From JAQUBU01 sp036677685 (GTDB taxonomy: Bacteria; Bacillota; Syntrophomonadia; Syntrophomonadales; Syntrophomonadaceae): 64,000 nucleotides of DNA. Location of the stretch: positions 26,620-90,619 of the forward strand of contig JAVBWA010000013.1 in assembly GCA_036677685.1 (NCBI GenBank), given 5' to 3'. Each line of letters starts with the position of its first letter. The stretch's first letter is position 1. Positions 17,937 through 26,639 of the stretch are shown piece by piece. Both the position numbers and the translations under genes were made by a program. The notes under the pieces are model-generated. The model worked only from the letters and a program-made list of their open reading frames with translations, searched no databases and was not told the DNA's origin.

Positions 17937-18005
17937 TGTGAAGAAAAATTAATTTATGAAAAGTGAAAAGAAATTGACCCTGAATAAGGGTGGGAAGGGG
18001 GGATA

Positions 18006-19703
18006 CTAATTATTCATGTTAACAACCTTGTTTATACTAATAAAATCTTCATTGCTCGTTTTTGATTCGGTCATAAGCTGAACATCAATTTTATAGTTTA
18101 TTTCAATTCTATCGCTGTAGACAATTACACTGTCTAAAACATCAGCCAGCATTTCGTTTTGAACATCCACCGGTTGATTTATAAATTGGTTATACCAATC
18201 AGGCATTGTTTTTGCCAACTTTTTAACGTTATTCTTTTGGGCCAGATTAGCATCTATTTCTTTAGATAATTCCGCAATATGAATCTTAATGTCTCTGATT
18301 TTTAATTCTTGTTCTGTGATTTTTGCCGCAATATTTTCTTTTGATAATATATAAGCCCCATTTCTGGCAAAATACTCATCCATTTCATTTAGCCATTTAT
18401 TTCGTATTCCTTCCGTTTTACGGAGACTGCGTTCAGTGTTTCTTAGTTCGTTCTTTAGCCTTATTGTGTCTTGCTGAGTATCTGCCTCGGTCTCCTGAAT
18501 AAACTCGAATGCGTTAAATCTTGTAAAAAAATCTTCCAAGGCGCTATAAAAGGGAAGGTTTATCTTCTTAATTGATATCTGAACCGGGCCAGAACAGGAG
18601 CGGCCTGTGCTATGACTATTGCATCGATAACCGGACTTATCATAAACTGATATTGTTCCGTCCTTCTTCTTGTGCTCCTGAAAATTGTTAATACCTGTCA
18701 TTGATCTGCCGCAATATCCGCAGCGGATAAAACCGGATAATAAATGTGCCTGTTTCCTATTTGGATTTATGTAATTACCAGAACGATGCTCATTCATTAT
18801 CTTCATCAAAGCAAGCCATCTTTCCAAAGGGAGTATCTGGAGCTTTTCATCAATAATGTAATTACCCTCAGTATCTTTATGCACATAATAAGCCGGGTCG
18901 TATAAATCCTCATAGCGATGTACCCGATTGGTAATTTTATGGTCATTGCGGTAAAGGGATATGCCTGCAAGAGCAGGATTTCTTAATAGCCGCCGAACAT
19001 GTGTCTTAGTCCATTCACCCCCGCTGCGGTTAAATATTCCATGGGAATTTAGGTATTTGGCAATGTATGTTGATCCATGTCCCCTCTCCACCATCTCCGC
19101 CATGAGAATTGCATTTTGTTTCTCTTGATTATTTATACCCCAAACAGCATTGGCCCTCGGACGGTTTTTCACCATTATGATTGTCCAGTCAACTATTTCA
19201 AATCCATAACTTGGGTTTCCACCGGTTTTGCCTCCTGATTTGGCCTTAGCTATTTTACCGGCTCTGCTTTGGGTCGATATATTTAAACTTTCACCTTCAG
19301 CCTGCCAACCATCAATATATGTTGTTAGCTTTTCATCATGCGTCAACGGCGTAAGCCTTTTGTTCCGATCAATTTCCCATACAATTACACCGTATTTAGC
19401 CAACTCATTAATTAATAACGGATATTCTTCCGACCGACGCGACAACCTGCTGTTTTTAAATATTAACAGAATAGTATAAAGCCCTTTTTTCGCATCTGCT
19501 ATAACGTCCATTATGGTAGATCTATCAAAAGCGGATTTACGATATGCTGAAACACCCGGTTCAAAATACTCTTTGACTAAATTGTGATTGTGCGTGGAAC
19601 AGTATTCATATGCTGCATTCTGTTGCGCAGGAATCGGCATCTCATCATCATCTTTAACTTGCTGGGGCTTAGAAACCCTGTATAGTGCAGCTAAGTCACT
19701 CAT
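18006..19703 (-). CDS. Large serine recombinase (site-specific integrase)
   Basis: A 565-residue large serine recombinase. The resolvase-type catalytic domain (1-140) has the nucleophile Ser11 in LYRVS and the arginine-rich NSRLSRRSEE. The recombinase domain (about 150-270) includes KSGGKTGGNPSYGFE, followed by a zinc ribbon with CGYCG and CNSH...GRSC, and a C-terminal coiled coil (about 390-480). It would catalyse integration and excision of the element between att sites. It lies next to the interrupted ferritin-like gene, as expected at an element end. The start at 19703 follows AAAGGA; its ATG overlaps the upstream small gene. Confidence 0.95.
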   Translation of the reverse strand: MSDLAALYRVSKPQQVKDDDEMPIPAQQNAAYEYCSTHNHNLVKEYFEPGVSAYRKSAFDRSTIMDVIADAKKGLYTILLIFKNSRLSRRSEEYPLLINELAKYGVIVWEIDRNKRLTPLTHDEKLTTYIDGWQAEGESLNISTQSRAGKIAKAKSGGKTGGNPSYGFEIVDWTIIMVKNRPRANAVWGINNQEKQNAILMAEMVERGHGSTYIAKYLNSHGIFNRSGGEWTKTHVRRLLRNPALAGISLYRNDHKITNRVHRYEDLYDPAYYVHKDTEGNYIIDEKLQILPLERWLALMKIMNEHRSGNYINPNRKQAHLLSGFIRCGYCGRSMTGINNFQEHKKKDGTISVYDKSGYRCNSHSTGRSCSGPVQISIKKINLPFYSALEDFFTRFNAFEFIQETEADTQQDTIRLKNELRNTERSLRKTEGIRNKWLNEMDEYFARNGAYILSKENIAAKITEQELKIRDIKIHIAELSKEIDANLAQKNNVKKLAKTMPDWYNQFINQPVDVQNEMLADVLDSVIVYSDRIEINYKIDVQLMTESKTSNEDFISINKVVNMNN

Positions 19704-19881
19704 GCTGTCCATCCTTTACTAAAGTTTTAGAGAGTTTCGTAAAGAACCGTGTCAGGTTATCTTTACTGTCCTTATGCCGCCCAACTGGATAAACTGATAG
19801 TACGCGCATACCGCCAAAATTCTTTTCATATACAATGGCGTTTTTATTTACTGATTCCTCAATATTAATATTCTCCGCCAT
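19696..19881 (-). CDS. Small recombinase-associated protein
   Basis: A 61-residue protein directly upstream of and overlapping the serine recombinase gene, from an ATG at 19881 after AGGAGG. It has no recognisable domain; the middle contains FGGMRVLSVYPVGRHKDSKDNL. Position and coupling suggest it belongs to the recombination module. A recombination directionality factor is one possibility, but that is speculation. Confidence 0.7.
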   Translation of the reverse strand: MAENINIEESVNKNAIVYEKNFGGMRVLSVYPVGRHKDSKDNLTRFFTKLSKTLVKDGQHE

Positions 19882-19967
19882 ATCCTTACCTCCTTTTTAT
19901 CGTCACAAAACCTGTTTAAGAATTGATACAAAGCTATGTTTGTCTGTTATTCTGGTTTTTTGTTCCA

Positions 19968-19996
19968 ATAAAAAATGCCGGGACACTCCCGGCATT
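19968..19996 (-). terminator. Intrinsic terminator
   Basis: AATGCCGGGA / TCCCGGCATT is a 10-bp stem with a 3-base loop, followed on the minus strand by TTTTTT. It ends the transcript of the 20025-21828 gene group, separating it from the recombinase module. Confidence 0.9.
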
Positions 19997-20024
19997 GGTA
20001 ATTATAAGCAGCTATTAAGTAATT

Positions 20025-20468
20025 TCAGTTAACCTTATAAAGGCATTCTCTCAATGTCTTTGTGCGAAGATCCTCCAATCTTGCTATAAGATTGCCGGTC
20101 CTAATTGAAGAATTAACAACAGTAACCGGCATTTCAACTCCTTTCGGATATCTGGCTATGCCATTTATATAGTCCCCGCCTTCTTGAATTAGCCTGGCGA
20201 TGAACCAAGCCAAGGCTTCCTGATCCAATGGATTAAAACCTTCATTAGCTCCAGGATCATTTGGGCTCAATATCCAAAATTCTGTCTTATTCAAACGAAG
20301 CGGTATTGAATAGCCGGCTGCCCGAAGAATTTTGCATCCACGATTTACTTCGCCACTTGAAAGCCCGGTTCCAACTACAATAGCGCTAAATGGCGATGGT
20401 CCGGTTTTTTCAATAAATGAAAGCACCTTATTGGCTTTTTGTGAAACAATTATTCCCTGTCCATTCAT
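20025..20468 (-). CDS. ICE protein with a winged-helix-like N-terminus
   Basis: A 147-residue protein. Residues 8-65 (ANKVLSFIEKTGPSPFSAI then GEVNRGCKIL) look like a winged helix-turn-helix. The C-terminal half is unassigned. It starts immediately after the stop of the S1-like gene, so the two are coupled. It may regulate transfer or replication of the element; I found no closer family. Confidence 0.6.
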   Translation of the reverse strand: MNGQGIIVSQKANKVLSFIEKTGPSPFSAIVVGTGLSSGEVNRGCKILRAAGYSIPLRLNKTEFWILSPNDPGANEGFNPLDQEALAWFIARLIQEGGDYINGIARYPKGVEMPVTVVNSSIRTGNLIARLEDLRTKTLRECLYKVN

Positions 20469-21272
20469 TCAGCTCCCACCTCTTATCCGGAGTCGCAGCC
20501 TTCGATTTTCGCCATTGAAAGAAGCTACTATACATTTAACTTTTTGGCGCGGCCTAAGTGCCCCCCTTGCAGGATATTCAGCTATCCCTACAATTCCAGG
20601 GTTTAAATCGGGTTCGATAAAAACTTTGGTTCCACTTATCCGCCAAACTGTGCCCCCTATGAGTTGGCCGCTATTAAAATTAGCAGTTTCCCAGGGACTA
20701 TTCCGTGTAGCCCGGATAGAGAGTTCTGCCTGCCCATCGTTATCAATTGATATGACTTTTGCTGATACGTTTTGCCCAATTCTATATTGTTCGCTTAAAG
20801 AACGAGTATAAGCCACACGGGCCTCCCTGAACGGGATATCCACCATTACGCCGCCGCCAACATCGACCATTAAATACGGTCTACCATCTGGATTTGGCCG
20901 AATGGCTCTCACTGTGCAGGTTACCAGCTGGTCTTTTTCAAGATTCAGTTTTTCTTTTAGGGAATCTACAGCATCCTTTCGCGAACAAGCAACAATACCG
21001 TTCTCGCGGTCAATCCCTTTTACCTTGATATTGATTATTTGTTGAAGAAATCTTGGCATCAGAACCTCATCTAAGCCAGTCTCCGAAGCCGGAACCAATC
21101 CAGTAGCCGTACCCTCAATATCCGGAAACGATATTATCCAGGTAGGAATTCCGCCCGGATAATCAATTGCCTGAATTTCAGCCCTTACAATACTGTTTAA
21201 TCCCATCGCCCGATAAAGCACTTCAAATATGTCAGCCGTTTGTCGAAAACCCTCAGGTAATAGTGAAGTCAT
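20469..21272 (-). CDS. S1/OB-fold repeat protein of the ICE
   Basis: A 267-residue protein with three or more OB-fold-like segments resembling S1 RNA-binding domains: GVVACSRKDAV-like and QAELSIRATR endings follow GLVPASE and VDIPFREARV strands. S1-type repeats usually bind single-stranded nucleic acid; a role in handling transferred DNA or in RNA regulation is inference. The ATG at 21272 follows AAGGAG; the longer frame to 21350 lacks one. It lies in a group with the YdjM-like gene upstream. Confidence 0.65.
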   Translation of the reverse strand: MTSLLPEGFRQTADIFEVLYRAMGLNSIVRAEIQAIDYPGGIPTWIISFPDIEGTATGLVPASETGLDEVLMPRFLQQIINIKVKGIDRENGIVACSRKDAVDSLKEKLNLEKDQLVTCTVRAIRPNPDGRPYLMVDVGGGVMVDIPFREARVAYTRSLSEQYRIGQNVSAKVISIDNDGQAELSIRATRNSPWETANFNSGQLIGGTVWRISGTKVFIEPDLNPGIVGIAEYPARGALRPRQKVKCIVASFNGENRRLRLRIRGGS

Positions 21273-21333
21273 ATAGTCACACTCCTTGTTTAATAAGTAA
21301 ACTGTTATTTTGAGTTCTTTCTGCCCTCCTTTA

Positions 21334-21828
21334 CTAAATACCGGTGGCATTTAACACCGATACCAATAGAATTACAGCCAAAGGTATTTCTACCAAAGGA
21401 TCTCCCGTCTGCAATGGCCCACGAATGCGAATTGAGATTGGCCAAAAGGGAGCAATCCCTGAATTAGTAAGTGCATCTAAAACAAGATGAGATAGAGAGC
21501 CGGCAAAGACATAAAGACCCGCCAGGTAAATGTTTATACTTACATTTAAACCTGCACTAACACATAACCATAGCAAGAAAACCGGTAGAAAAGCGGTTGC
21601 TATGGCAAACCACAGAGTATGGGTAATTGTTCGGTGGGGGAAAACAATGGATATTGGGATAGATAGAAAAGGTAGGAGCCTTCCTAATATGCTCCCGGGA
21701 TGATCGATATCTGCCAATAGTCCTCCTACGCCTCCCAGCAAACCTCCCAACAATGGGTGCCCGTTTAAGGCGGCCCCTGAGGCTGCACCTGCAGCCATTC
21801 CTGCAATAAAATGCGTTCTTCCAAGCAA
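21334..21828 (-). CDS. YdjM-like membrane-bound metal-dependent hydrolase
   Basis: A 164-residue membrane protein of the YdjM (PF04307) family. The metal-site motifs are DIDHPGS, HRTITHT and GSLSHLVLDALTNSG, with PFWP near the end and three or four hydrophobic helices. Family members are induced by DNA damage in E. coli; the substrate is unknown. The TTG at 21828, after AGGAGG, is the likely start. The GTG at 21858 would overlap the upstream terminator. Confidence 0.85.
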   Translation of the reverse strand: MLGRTHFIAGMAAGAASGAALNGHPLLGGLLGGVGGLLADIDHPGSILGRLLPFLSIPISIVFPHRTITHTLWFAIATAFLPVFLLWLCVSAGLNVSINIYLAGLYVFAGSLSHLVLDALTNSGIAPFWPISIRIRGPLQTGDPLVEIPLAVILLVSVLNATGI

Positions 21829-21849
21829 AAAACCACCTCCTAACAATAA

Positions 21850-21882
21850 AAGAACCACCCTTTAGCTCGTAAAGGGTGGTCG
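21850..21882 (-). terminator. Intrinsic terminator after the coupling protein gene
   Basis: ACCACCCTTTA / TAAAGGGTGGT is an 11-bp perfect stem, followed on the minus strand by TTCTTTT. It lies between the coupling protein gene and the YdjM-like gene. Confidence 0.88.
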
Positions 21883-21943
21883 GCTGATATCCTTCATTTT
21901 TTATCTATTTTAAAATCAGAATATAATTAAGAATAATCAAGGT

Positions 21944-24043
21944 TTATAAATATTCATTCGCAGCCCGGGAACGATCATCATCGCTTAAATTAAACAATTC
22001 GCCTAAATCGGCAATTGAAGGTGATTCGGCATTCAACTTATCGGCAGGTCTTTTTACGGTCTTAATTGATTTGGTATTACGTGACCTTTCAGGCTCTGGA
22101 TTATTTTCAGTGTTACACTGAGGATATGGCGGTCTTTGTATTGTCAGCGAACGTGGTTCTTCCATAAATTCAGCCGGCGTACAAGTGCCAGCTTCACGGA
22201 TCTCCGGATATTGCGGTAAATCCGTCCAGGCGATCTTCTCTAAATAAAGCGGCCTTTTGCCGCGTAGCAGGGCAACGCAATCTTTTTCAGGTAGCTGCAG
22301 CAATTCATAGGGCTTCAGAACGTCGACATCCTTTGATCCTTCGCGCTTCTTGGGCAAGCGCATGGCCGTAATTGGATTAGATACGTCACGGGACACGGAA
22401 ACATGTTTAACCTGGGCGCCGCCGGCCATCCTGGAAAAAAATTGAGCCGATGTCATATCATCCACTGCCAGGCAGAGCTTAATTGGGCAATTGCCGGCTA
22501 TCGCTTCCCAAATCTTCGAATACAGCGTCTTCAACTGCCCGATGTTCTGTACGGTCATTTGCGCCATAATACCTTTGGACCTGCCAAGCGCTGTCACATC
22601 GTCAAGGCCAGGTATTCTACCGATATTCCCCAACTCATCAAGAATAAAGCGGACGCCCACTGGAAGTCGTCCATTGGGACTTGATGCAGCCAATTCATTC
22701 AATCTTTTAAACATGAAACCATAGAATGGAACAAGTAATGATTTTAGTTCAACGTTTTCCGTAGGCAGGATAAGGAATATTGCAGTTTTCTGTTTTCCCA
22801 CGATATCCAGTGAAAAGTCGGACTTTGAAGTCAATGCCGCCAACTGTCCTTTGGTAATATCCCTAATCTTATTTCTTACGCCCTCTATGTAGTTGGTGTA
22901 TTTCCCCTGAACCCCCTTCCACGTCTCATAAGCTTCATCTGGGAATCCGGTAGAAGACCGCTGCCTGAAAGCCGCATCAAAGCAAAAATCCAGGTATTCC
23001 TGAGGCCAAGAAAGAATAGACAGTGCTGCGGTCGGGTGATTCAGACCTTGCGGCATAGCGTATTTAACATAAGCAAAAGAAGCCGTAAGCACGTTCTTTT
23101 CGCCCCCGCTAAAAAATGCATGGTCATCACCGGCGGCCGAGATCAACCAATCCGCAAGGTCCATAATCTCATCAAATGAACGGCACTCCTCGACCATATT
23201 CCACCACAAGGAATACTGGGGATCGACTACATTAAATGGAATTACATTGTAACCACGTTTCTGGAGCCATCTGGCCATGTCATAAAAAAGCTCCCCCTTA
23301 GGGTCTGCGACCACAATTGAATCCCTATCACAAACAGCTGCAATAATCAACATCCGGATAAGAGTAAATGATTTACCTACCCCGGTAGCTCCTACAGCTA
23401 TCAAGTGGCCAGCCATCTTTATTAAGCCCTTTAACGGATTTACGCGAACTATCTGCCCCCCCAGCCTTCCAATTGGTACTCCACCAGCTCCGTCCTTTGG
23501 AGGCCCAAAATCACATTTATCTTGTAAATGAGTTAGATCGGCCCATCCGCCTTGTGTAACTTGCTCGCCGCGTACTACTCCGGGGCCGTGCCATCCATTA
23601 CGTTTCGGTATAAAGTGAGCAAAAAATAAACCGATTATAGCCCCTCCTATAGCACCTCCGCGGCCAACTCTATTAGCCGGGTTGGTCAAAGGTCTAAACG
23701 GAGAATCATACCAAGATTGCCAGACTATTATTTGAGGCTTTGGTTTTCCCATCACTTCAGCTCCAAAACTTTGAAACCAGAATAACCCACTCGCCAGAGT
23801 CCATCCCAAAATAAGAGAACATATAAGTGGCAAGGGAGCTAAAAAGAGGCTTTTAATTCCGGCCTTATTAGAAGAGAGATTAGCCGCCATAAAGCAAAGA
23901 GCGCCTATTAATAGCATAGTTAAAGACTTACTAGCCAAGTAAATCATTAGTATTGAAATACCCAACCAAAGGCCATATTTCTTGCGATTTTCATCAGATA
24001 GCTTACTGATATTACCAGTAAATTTACCAAAAAGCCTATTCAT
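21944..24043 (-). CDS. VirD4/TraG-type coupling protein
   Basis: A 699-residue type IV coupling ATPase. N-terminal membrane segments lie at about 25-55 and 68-92, with a further hydrophobic stretch near 130-143. The Walker A motif GATGVGKS is at 218-225, and a Walker B-containing segment, RFILDELGN then IPGLDDVTALGRSKGI, lies in the second half. A C-terminal tail rich in Pro, Arg and Asp may be a docking region. It links the relaxosome to the secretion channel at the membrane. It is separated by 25 kb from the other secretion genes, near the oriT-like region. Confidence 0.93.
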   Translation of the reverse strand: MNRLFGKFTGNISKLSDENRKKYGLWLGISILMIYLASKSLTMLLIGALCFMAANLSSNKAGIKSLFLAPLPLICSLILGWTLASGLFWFQSFGAEVMGKPKPQIIVWQSWYDSPFRPLTNPANRVGRGGAIGGAIIGLFFAHFIPKRNGWHGPGVVRGEQVTQGGWADLTHLQDKCDFGPPKDGAGGVPIGRLGGQIVRVNPLKGLIKMAGHLIAVGATGVGKSFTLIRMLIIAAVCDRDSIVVADPKGELFYDMARWLQKRGYNVIPFNVVDPQYSLWWNMVEECRSFDEIMDLADWLISAAGDDHAFFSGGEKNVLTASFAYVKYAMPQGLNHPTAALSILSWPQEYLDFCFDAAFRQRSSTGFPDEAYETWKGVQGKYTNYIEGVRNKIRDITKGQLAALTSKSDFSLDIVGKQKTAIFLILPTENVELKSLLVPFYGFMFKRLNELAASSPNGRLPVGVRFILDELGNIGRIPGLDDVTALGRSKGIMAQMTVQNIGQLKTLYSKIWEAIAGNCPIKLCLAVDDMTSAQFFSRMAGGAQVKHVSVSRDVSNPITAMRLPKKREGSKDVDVLKPYELLQLPEKDCVALLRGKRPLYLEKIAWTDLPQYPEIREAGTCTPAEFMEEPRSLTIQRPPYPQCNTENNPEPERSRNTKSIKTVKRPADKLNAESPSIADLGELFNLSDDDRSRAANEYL

Positions 24044-24247
24044 TTAACCTTAATGCCCTCCTTCGGTTCTTAACCCTACTTATAATCACGATTTTATTTT
24101 GAGCCACTATAAAAATGTGATCATAATTAAAAATGGTATCTAATCTGACTTCCTTTATAATTCCATTCAGGATAGGTTATTGAGGTATACCAAGGATATA
24201 GTGTCGGGATATTAGTGGTTATGTAGGATTTGGGGTTGAAATAATAA

Positions 24248-24275
24248 TTGACAAATTATAACCAAACGTTATAAT
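24248..24275 (+). promoter_or_regulatory. Consensus promoter with a palindromic operator
   Basis: TTGACA (24248-24253) and TATAAT (24270-24275) are separated by 16 bases. A perfect 9-bp palindrome AATTATAAC-N5-GTTATAATT (24254-24276) fills the spacer and overlaps the -10 element, the expected position of a repressor site. It would drive the zinc-ribbon gene at 24306. Confidence 0.8.
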
Positions 24276-24305
24276 TAAGCAAAATATTTAAAAAGGAGGG
24301 TTTCG

Positions 24306-24509
24306 ATGGCAATTGGATTAACTTGCCCAAAATGCGGGAAATCAAAGCGTTATGATAAAAGTGAGATTAATATGAGCGGTAGTATTTTTACAATGAACTA
24401 TGCGGTTCCATGTGCTTTTTGTGGGGAAATAATTAGGGGGAGCCATACTATTGGCGGTCATGAGGATACCATCAAAGAGGGACAGGCCAAGGTTATTTCA
24501 ATAGACTAA
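24306..24509 (+). CDS. Small zinc-ribbon protein
   Basis: A 67-residue protein with CPKC at residues 8-11 and CAFC near 37-40, a two-knuckle zinc ribbon, and a polar tail. Function unknown. It follows a perfect consensus promoter with an overlapping operator and has a strong ribosome binding site (AAAGGAGG). It is the first of four plus-strand cargo genes and ends before a terminator. Confidence 0.75.
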   Translation: MAIGLTCPKCGKSKRYDKSEINMSGSIFTMNYAVPCAFCGEIIRGSHTIGGHEDTIKEGQAKVISID

Positions 24510-24519
24510 TAAGTAAGCG

Positions 24520-24553
24520 AAGAGCAGGGTTATTTCCTTGCTCTTTCTCTTTT
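24520..24553 (+). terminator. Intrinsic terminator
   Basis: AAGAGCA / TGCTCTT with further inner pairs, followed by a pyrimidine-rich TTCTCTTTT tract, just after the zinc-ribbon gene. Confidence 0.75.
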
Positions 24554-24654
24554 GCCTTGCCAAATAAGTCCGCAGGTTAAGTATAAAGTTTGACCGGTAC
24601 TATGGGATTCACCTCTATTTTATTTTCTGCCGGGAATTATGGCAAAGCTTATTC

Positions 24655-24700
24655 TATGACCTAGTGTTGCATCGCAGCCCTGAACTGTTCATTTGATTTT
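24655..24700. repeat. Cargo intergenic repeat, copy 1 (divergent)
   Basis: ACCTAGTGTTGCATCG followed by CAGCCCTGAACTG aligns with the two longer copies at 25792-25855 and 26479-26534. It lies 50 bases before the DUF2971 gene. The left arm of the hairpin is not conserved here. Confidence 0.5.
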
Positions 24701-24747
24701 TTTACTCATATTTTGTGTTATTATTTTTAAAAAGAAAGGGTGAAAGT

Positions 24748-25707
24748 ATGGATGAAAGCACAGAAGATAACCAGCTTGATAGTTTAAAAGAGCAACATAA
24801 ACTATTTGTCCAAAGTAACTATTCTTTTCCACAAGATAACTTACCAGCTTCTGTTTTTCATTACACCTCCATAAACGCATTAAGAAGTATATTAGAGAAT
24901 AAAAGTTTTTGGATATCTAATGCTGAATTTCTAAATGATAGCCAGGAAATAAATTATACTAAAAAGTTAATTAATAGCCTTGCAGATAAGTTTGTTGATC
25001 CTTGGTTCTTTAAGGACACTGTTGATAGTATAGTAAACGAAATGGTACCAGATAAGATACACAATTTATTCTTATTATCCTTAACCAAAAATAGAGATTC
25101 ACTCGCCTTATGGTCTAGTTATTCCAACTTTGATGGTTATAATATCGAATTTTCATTAACTGAAATACTTAAATATTTTAACAACTACGTTATAACTTTA
25201 ACTGATAAAACTATTGTTAATCCTGACGATAAACTAATAATGACTTACGGAAATGTAATATATTCAGAAGAAAAGCAGAAGCAGTTTATTATGAATATCC
25301 TTAATATGGTCAATCAATATTACTTTGTTGACCCTAAAAACTCGTATTTCTCAGAATACCAGGACTACTTATACAATCAATTCTTCGAATCCATTGCTGC
25401 AAGTTTAGCTCGTGCATCCATATTTTTTAAACCAGTTATATTTGAACAAGAAGAGGAATTTCGAATAGCCTTCATTATAAAAAGTAGTGATTTTCGAAAA
25501 AATGTTACTAAATACAGAACTTCTAACGGCTCATTCATACCATACATAGAAATATCAAATCCAAATTGTACCCTGCCGTTAAAGTCAGTAAGAATTGGTC
25601 CTAAAAACTACTGTGATATTGCTAAACAAGGAGTCGAGTTGTTTTTAGAGTCATTAAACTATAAAGATGTCAGTGTTATTCCCTCTGGTTTAACATTAAG
25701 ATACTAG
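24748..25707 (+). CDS. DUF2971 protein
   Basis: A 319-residue protein with the DUF2971 opening: VFHYTSINALRSIL, then FWISNAEFLNDSQEI and later LWSSYSNFDGYNIEF. DUF2971 proteins are frequent in mobile elements and defence islands; their activity is unknown, although similarity to ADP-ribosyltransferase-like folds has been suggested for relatives. The ATG at 24748 follows AAAGGG. Low GC content compared with the transfer genes suggests separate origin. Confidence 0.8.
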   Translation: MDESTEDNQLDSLKEQHKLFVQSNYSFPQDNLPASVFHYTSINALRSILENKSFWISNAEFLNDSQEINYTKKLINSLADKFVDPWFFKDTVDSIVNEMVPDKIHNLFLLSLTKNRDSLALWSSYSNFDGYNIEFSLTEILKYFNNYVITLTDKTIVNPDDKLIMTYGNVIYSEEKQKQFIMNILNMVNQYYFVDPKNSYFSEYQDYLYNQFFESIAASLARASIFFKPVIFEQEEEFRIAFIIKSSDFRKNVTKYRTSNGSFIPYIEISNPNCTLPLKSVRIGPKNYCDIAKQGVELFLESLNYKDVSVIPSGLTLRY

Positions 25708-25726
25708 TCGTCAACTTGTTCACTGG

Positions 25727-25762
25727 GACTGGTCCTTATATTGGACCAGTCTCTCCTTTTTA
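25727..25762 (+). terminator. Intrinsic terminator after the DUF2971 gene
   Basis: GACTGGTCC / GGACCAGTC is a 9-bp stem with a 7-base loop followed by TCTCCTTTTTA. Confidence 0.88.
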
Positions 25763-25791
25763 TTTGCCCATTCTTTATTGCATAACATTAA

Positions 25792-25855
25792 CATGGAGTA
25801 CAGCATAGGTTTACTACCTATGCTGCACTGTTGCCCTGAACTGCGCAGTAAAAAT
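25792..25855. repeat. Cargo intergenic repeat, copy 2 (hairpin)
   Basis: AACATGGAGTACAGCATAGG and CCTATGCTG with CACTGTT form a hairpin (perfect 9-bp CAGCATAGG/CCTATGCTG core), followed by GCCCTGAACTGCGCA. It precedes the gene at 25899. Confidence 0.65.
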
Positions 25856-25898
25856 AGTCATGGTATAATTCATTTAACAATAATTGGAGGAATAGAAT

Positions 25899-26444
25899 AT
25901 GAATAATATTTTATTGACATCTGGTATAACTGCCGGTTTAACAACAATTTTTATTAAAGCACTTGATAAATACTTTGATTATCGCAAGAATATAAATTTT
26001 ATGCGAGAATCGAAAAAACTTGAATTGCTTGGAAATTTAATGGGTACAGCAGAACTTTTAACTTACTATCATTCCCAACATGAAGGTGCACACCTTGCAT
26101 GCAACTACTATCAGTACTACTGGAATTTAGAGAATGAATTAAAAAGTTTTTATGAAAATCAAATGTTATACCAACAGTCTAGAATGGATAACCTTATTAT
26201 TGAATTTGCAAAAGCTAAAAAAGAATACATTGATTGTCTTTTCCAAATACATAAGGTATTTTCACTCGATGGGGAATCAAAAGACATATTTAATAATTTA
26301 ATTAAGCTCAAATTACCAGTGATAGAAAACAAAGATGATTTTAGAGATACTCCAGAACAATTATTAAAAATAATTAGTAAAAAAACCGAACAATCCATTT
26401 TAGAACCATCTAAAAGATTATTTGAACTATTATCTGAATCCTAG
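25899..26444 (+). CDS. Unrecognised cargo protein with N-terminal membrane segment
   Basis: A 181-residue protein. Residues 4-22 (ILLTSGITAGLTTIFI) are a likely membrane anchor; the rest is helical and charged, with FDYRKN and many Lys and Glu residues. I recognise no family. The organisation resembles small membrane-anchored proteins seen in phage-defence loci, but nothing proves that. A GGAGG site precedes the ATG. Flanked on both sides by copies of the cargo repeat. Confidence 0.6.
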   Translation: MNNILLTSGITAGLTTIFIKALDKYFDYRKNINFMRESKKLELLGNLMGTAELLTYYHSQHEGAHLACNYYQYYWNLENELKSFYENQMLYQQSRMDNLIIEFAKAKKEYIDCLFQIHKVFSLDGESKDIFNNLIKLKLPVIENKDDFRDTPEQLLKIISKKTEQSILEPSKRLFELLSES

Positions 26445-26478
26445 TCTTTTTGATATAACTATACTTCGCTTCTTAAAC

Positions 26479-26534
26479 ATGAGGTGCAATACAGGAAATT
26501 GCCTATATTGCACTGTTGCCCTGTAATACGCAAT
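26479..26534. repeat. Cargo intergenic repeat, copy 3 (hairpin)
   Basis: AACATGAGGTGCAATACAGG pairs with CCTATATTGCACTGTT (perfect GTGCAATA/TATTGCAC core), followed by GCCCTGTAATACGCA, which matches copy 2. It lies between the gene ending at 26444 and the RES gene. Confidence 0.65.
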
Positions 26535-26639
26535 ACCATTTATAGACACATTCAAACCTGTTTTGTATTTTTTATATATAAGCTCTGTTATCAGATTTAA
26601 CAAAAGTCAAGAACCCAGAAGCAAATGGAGGTTCAACAA

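Noticed and set aside
24655..26534. Integron attC sites
   Set aside because: The hairpins end in TGTTGCCC rather than the GTTRRRY consensus, and no integron integrase is present; only the array-like layout is similar.
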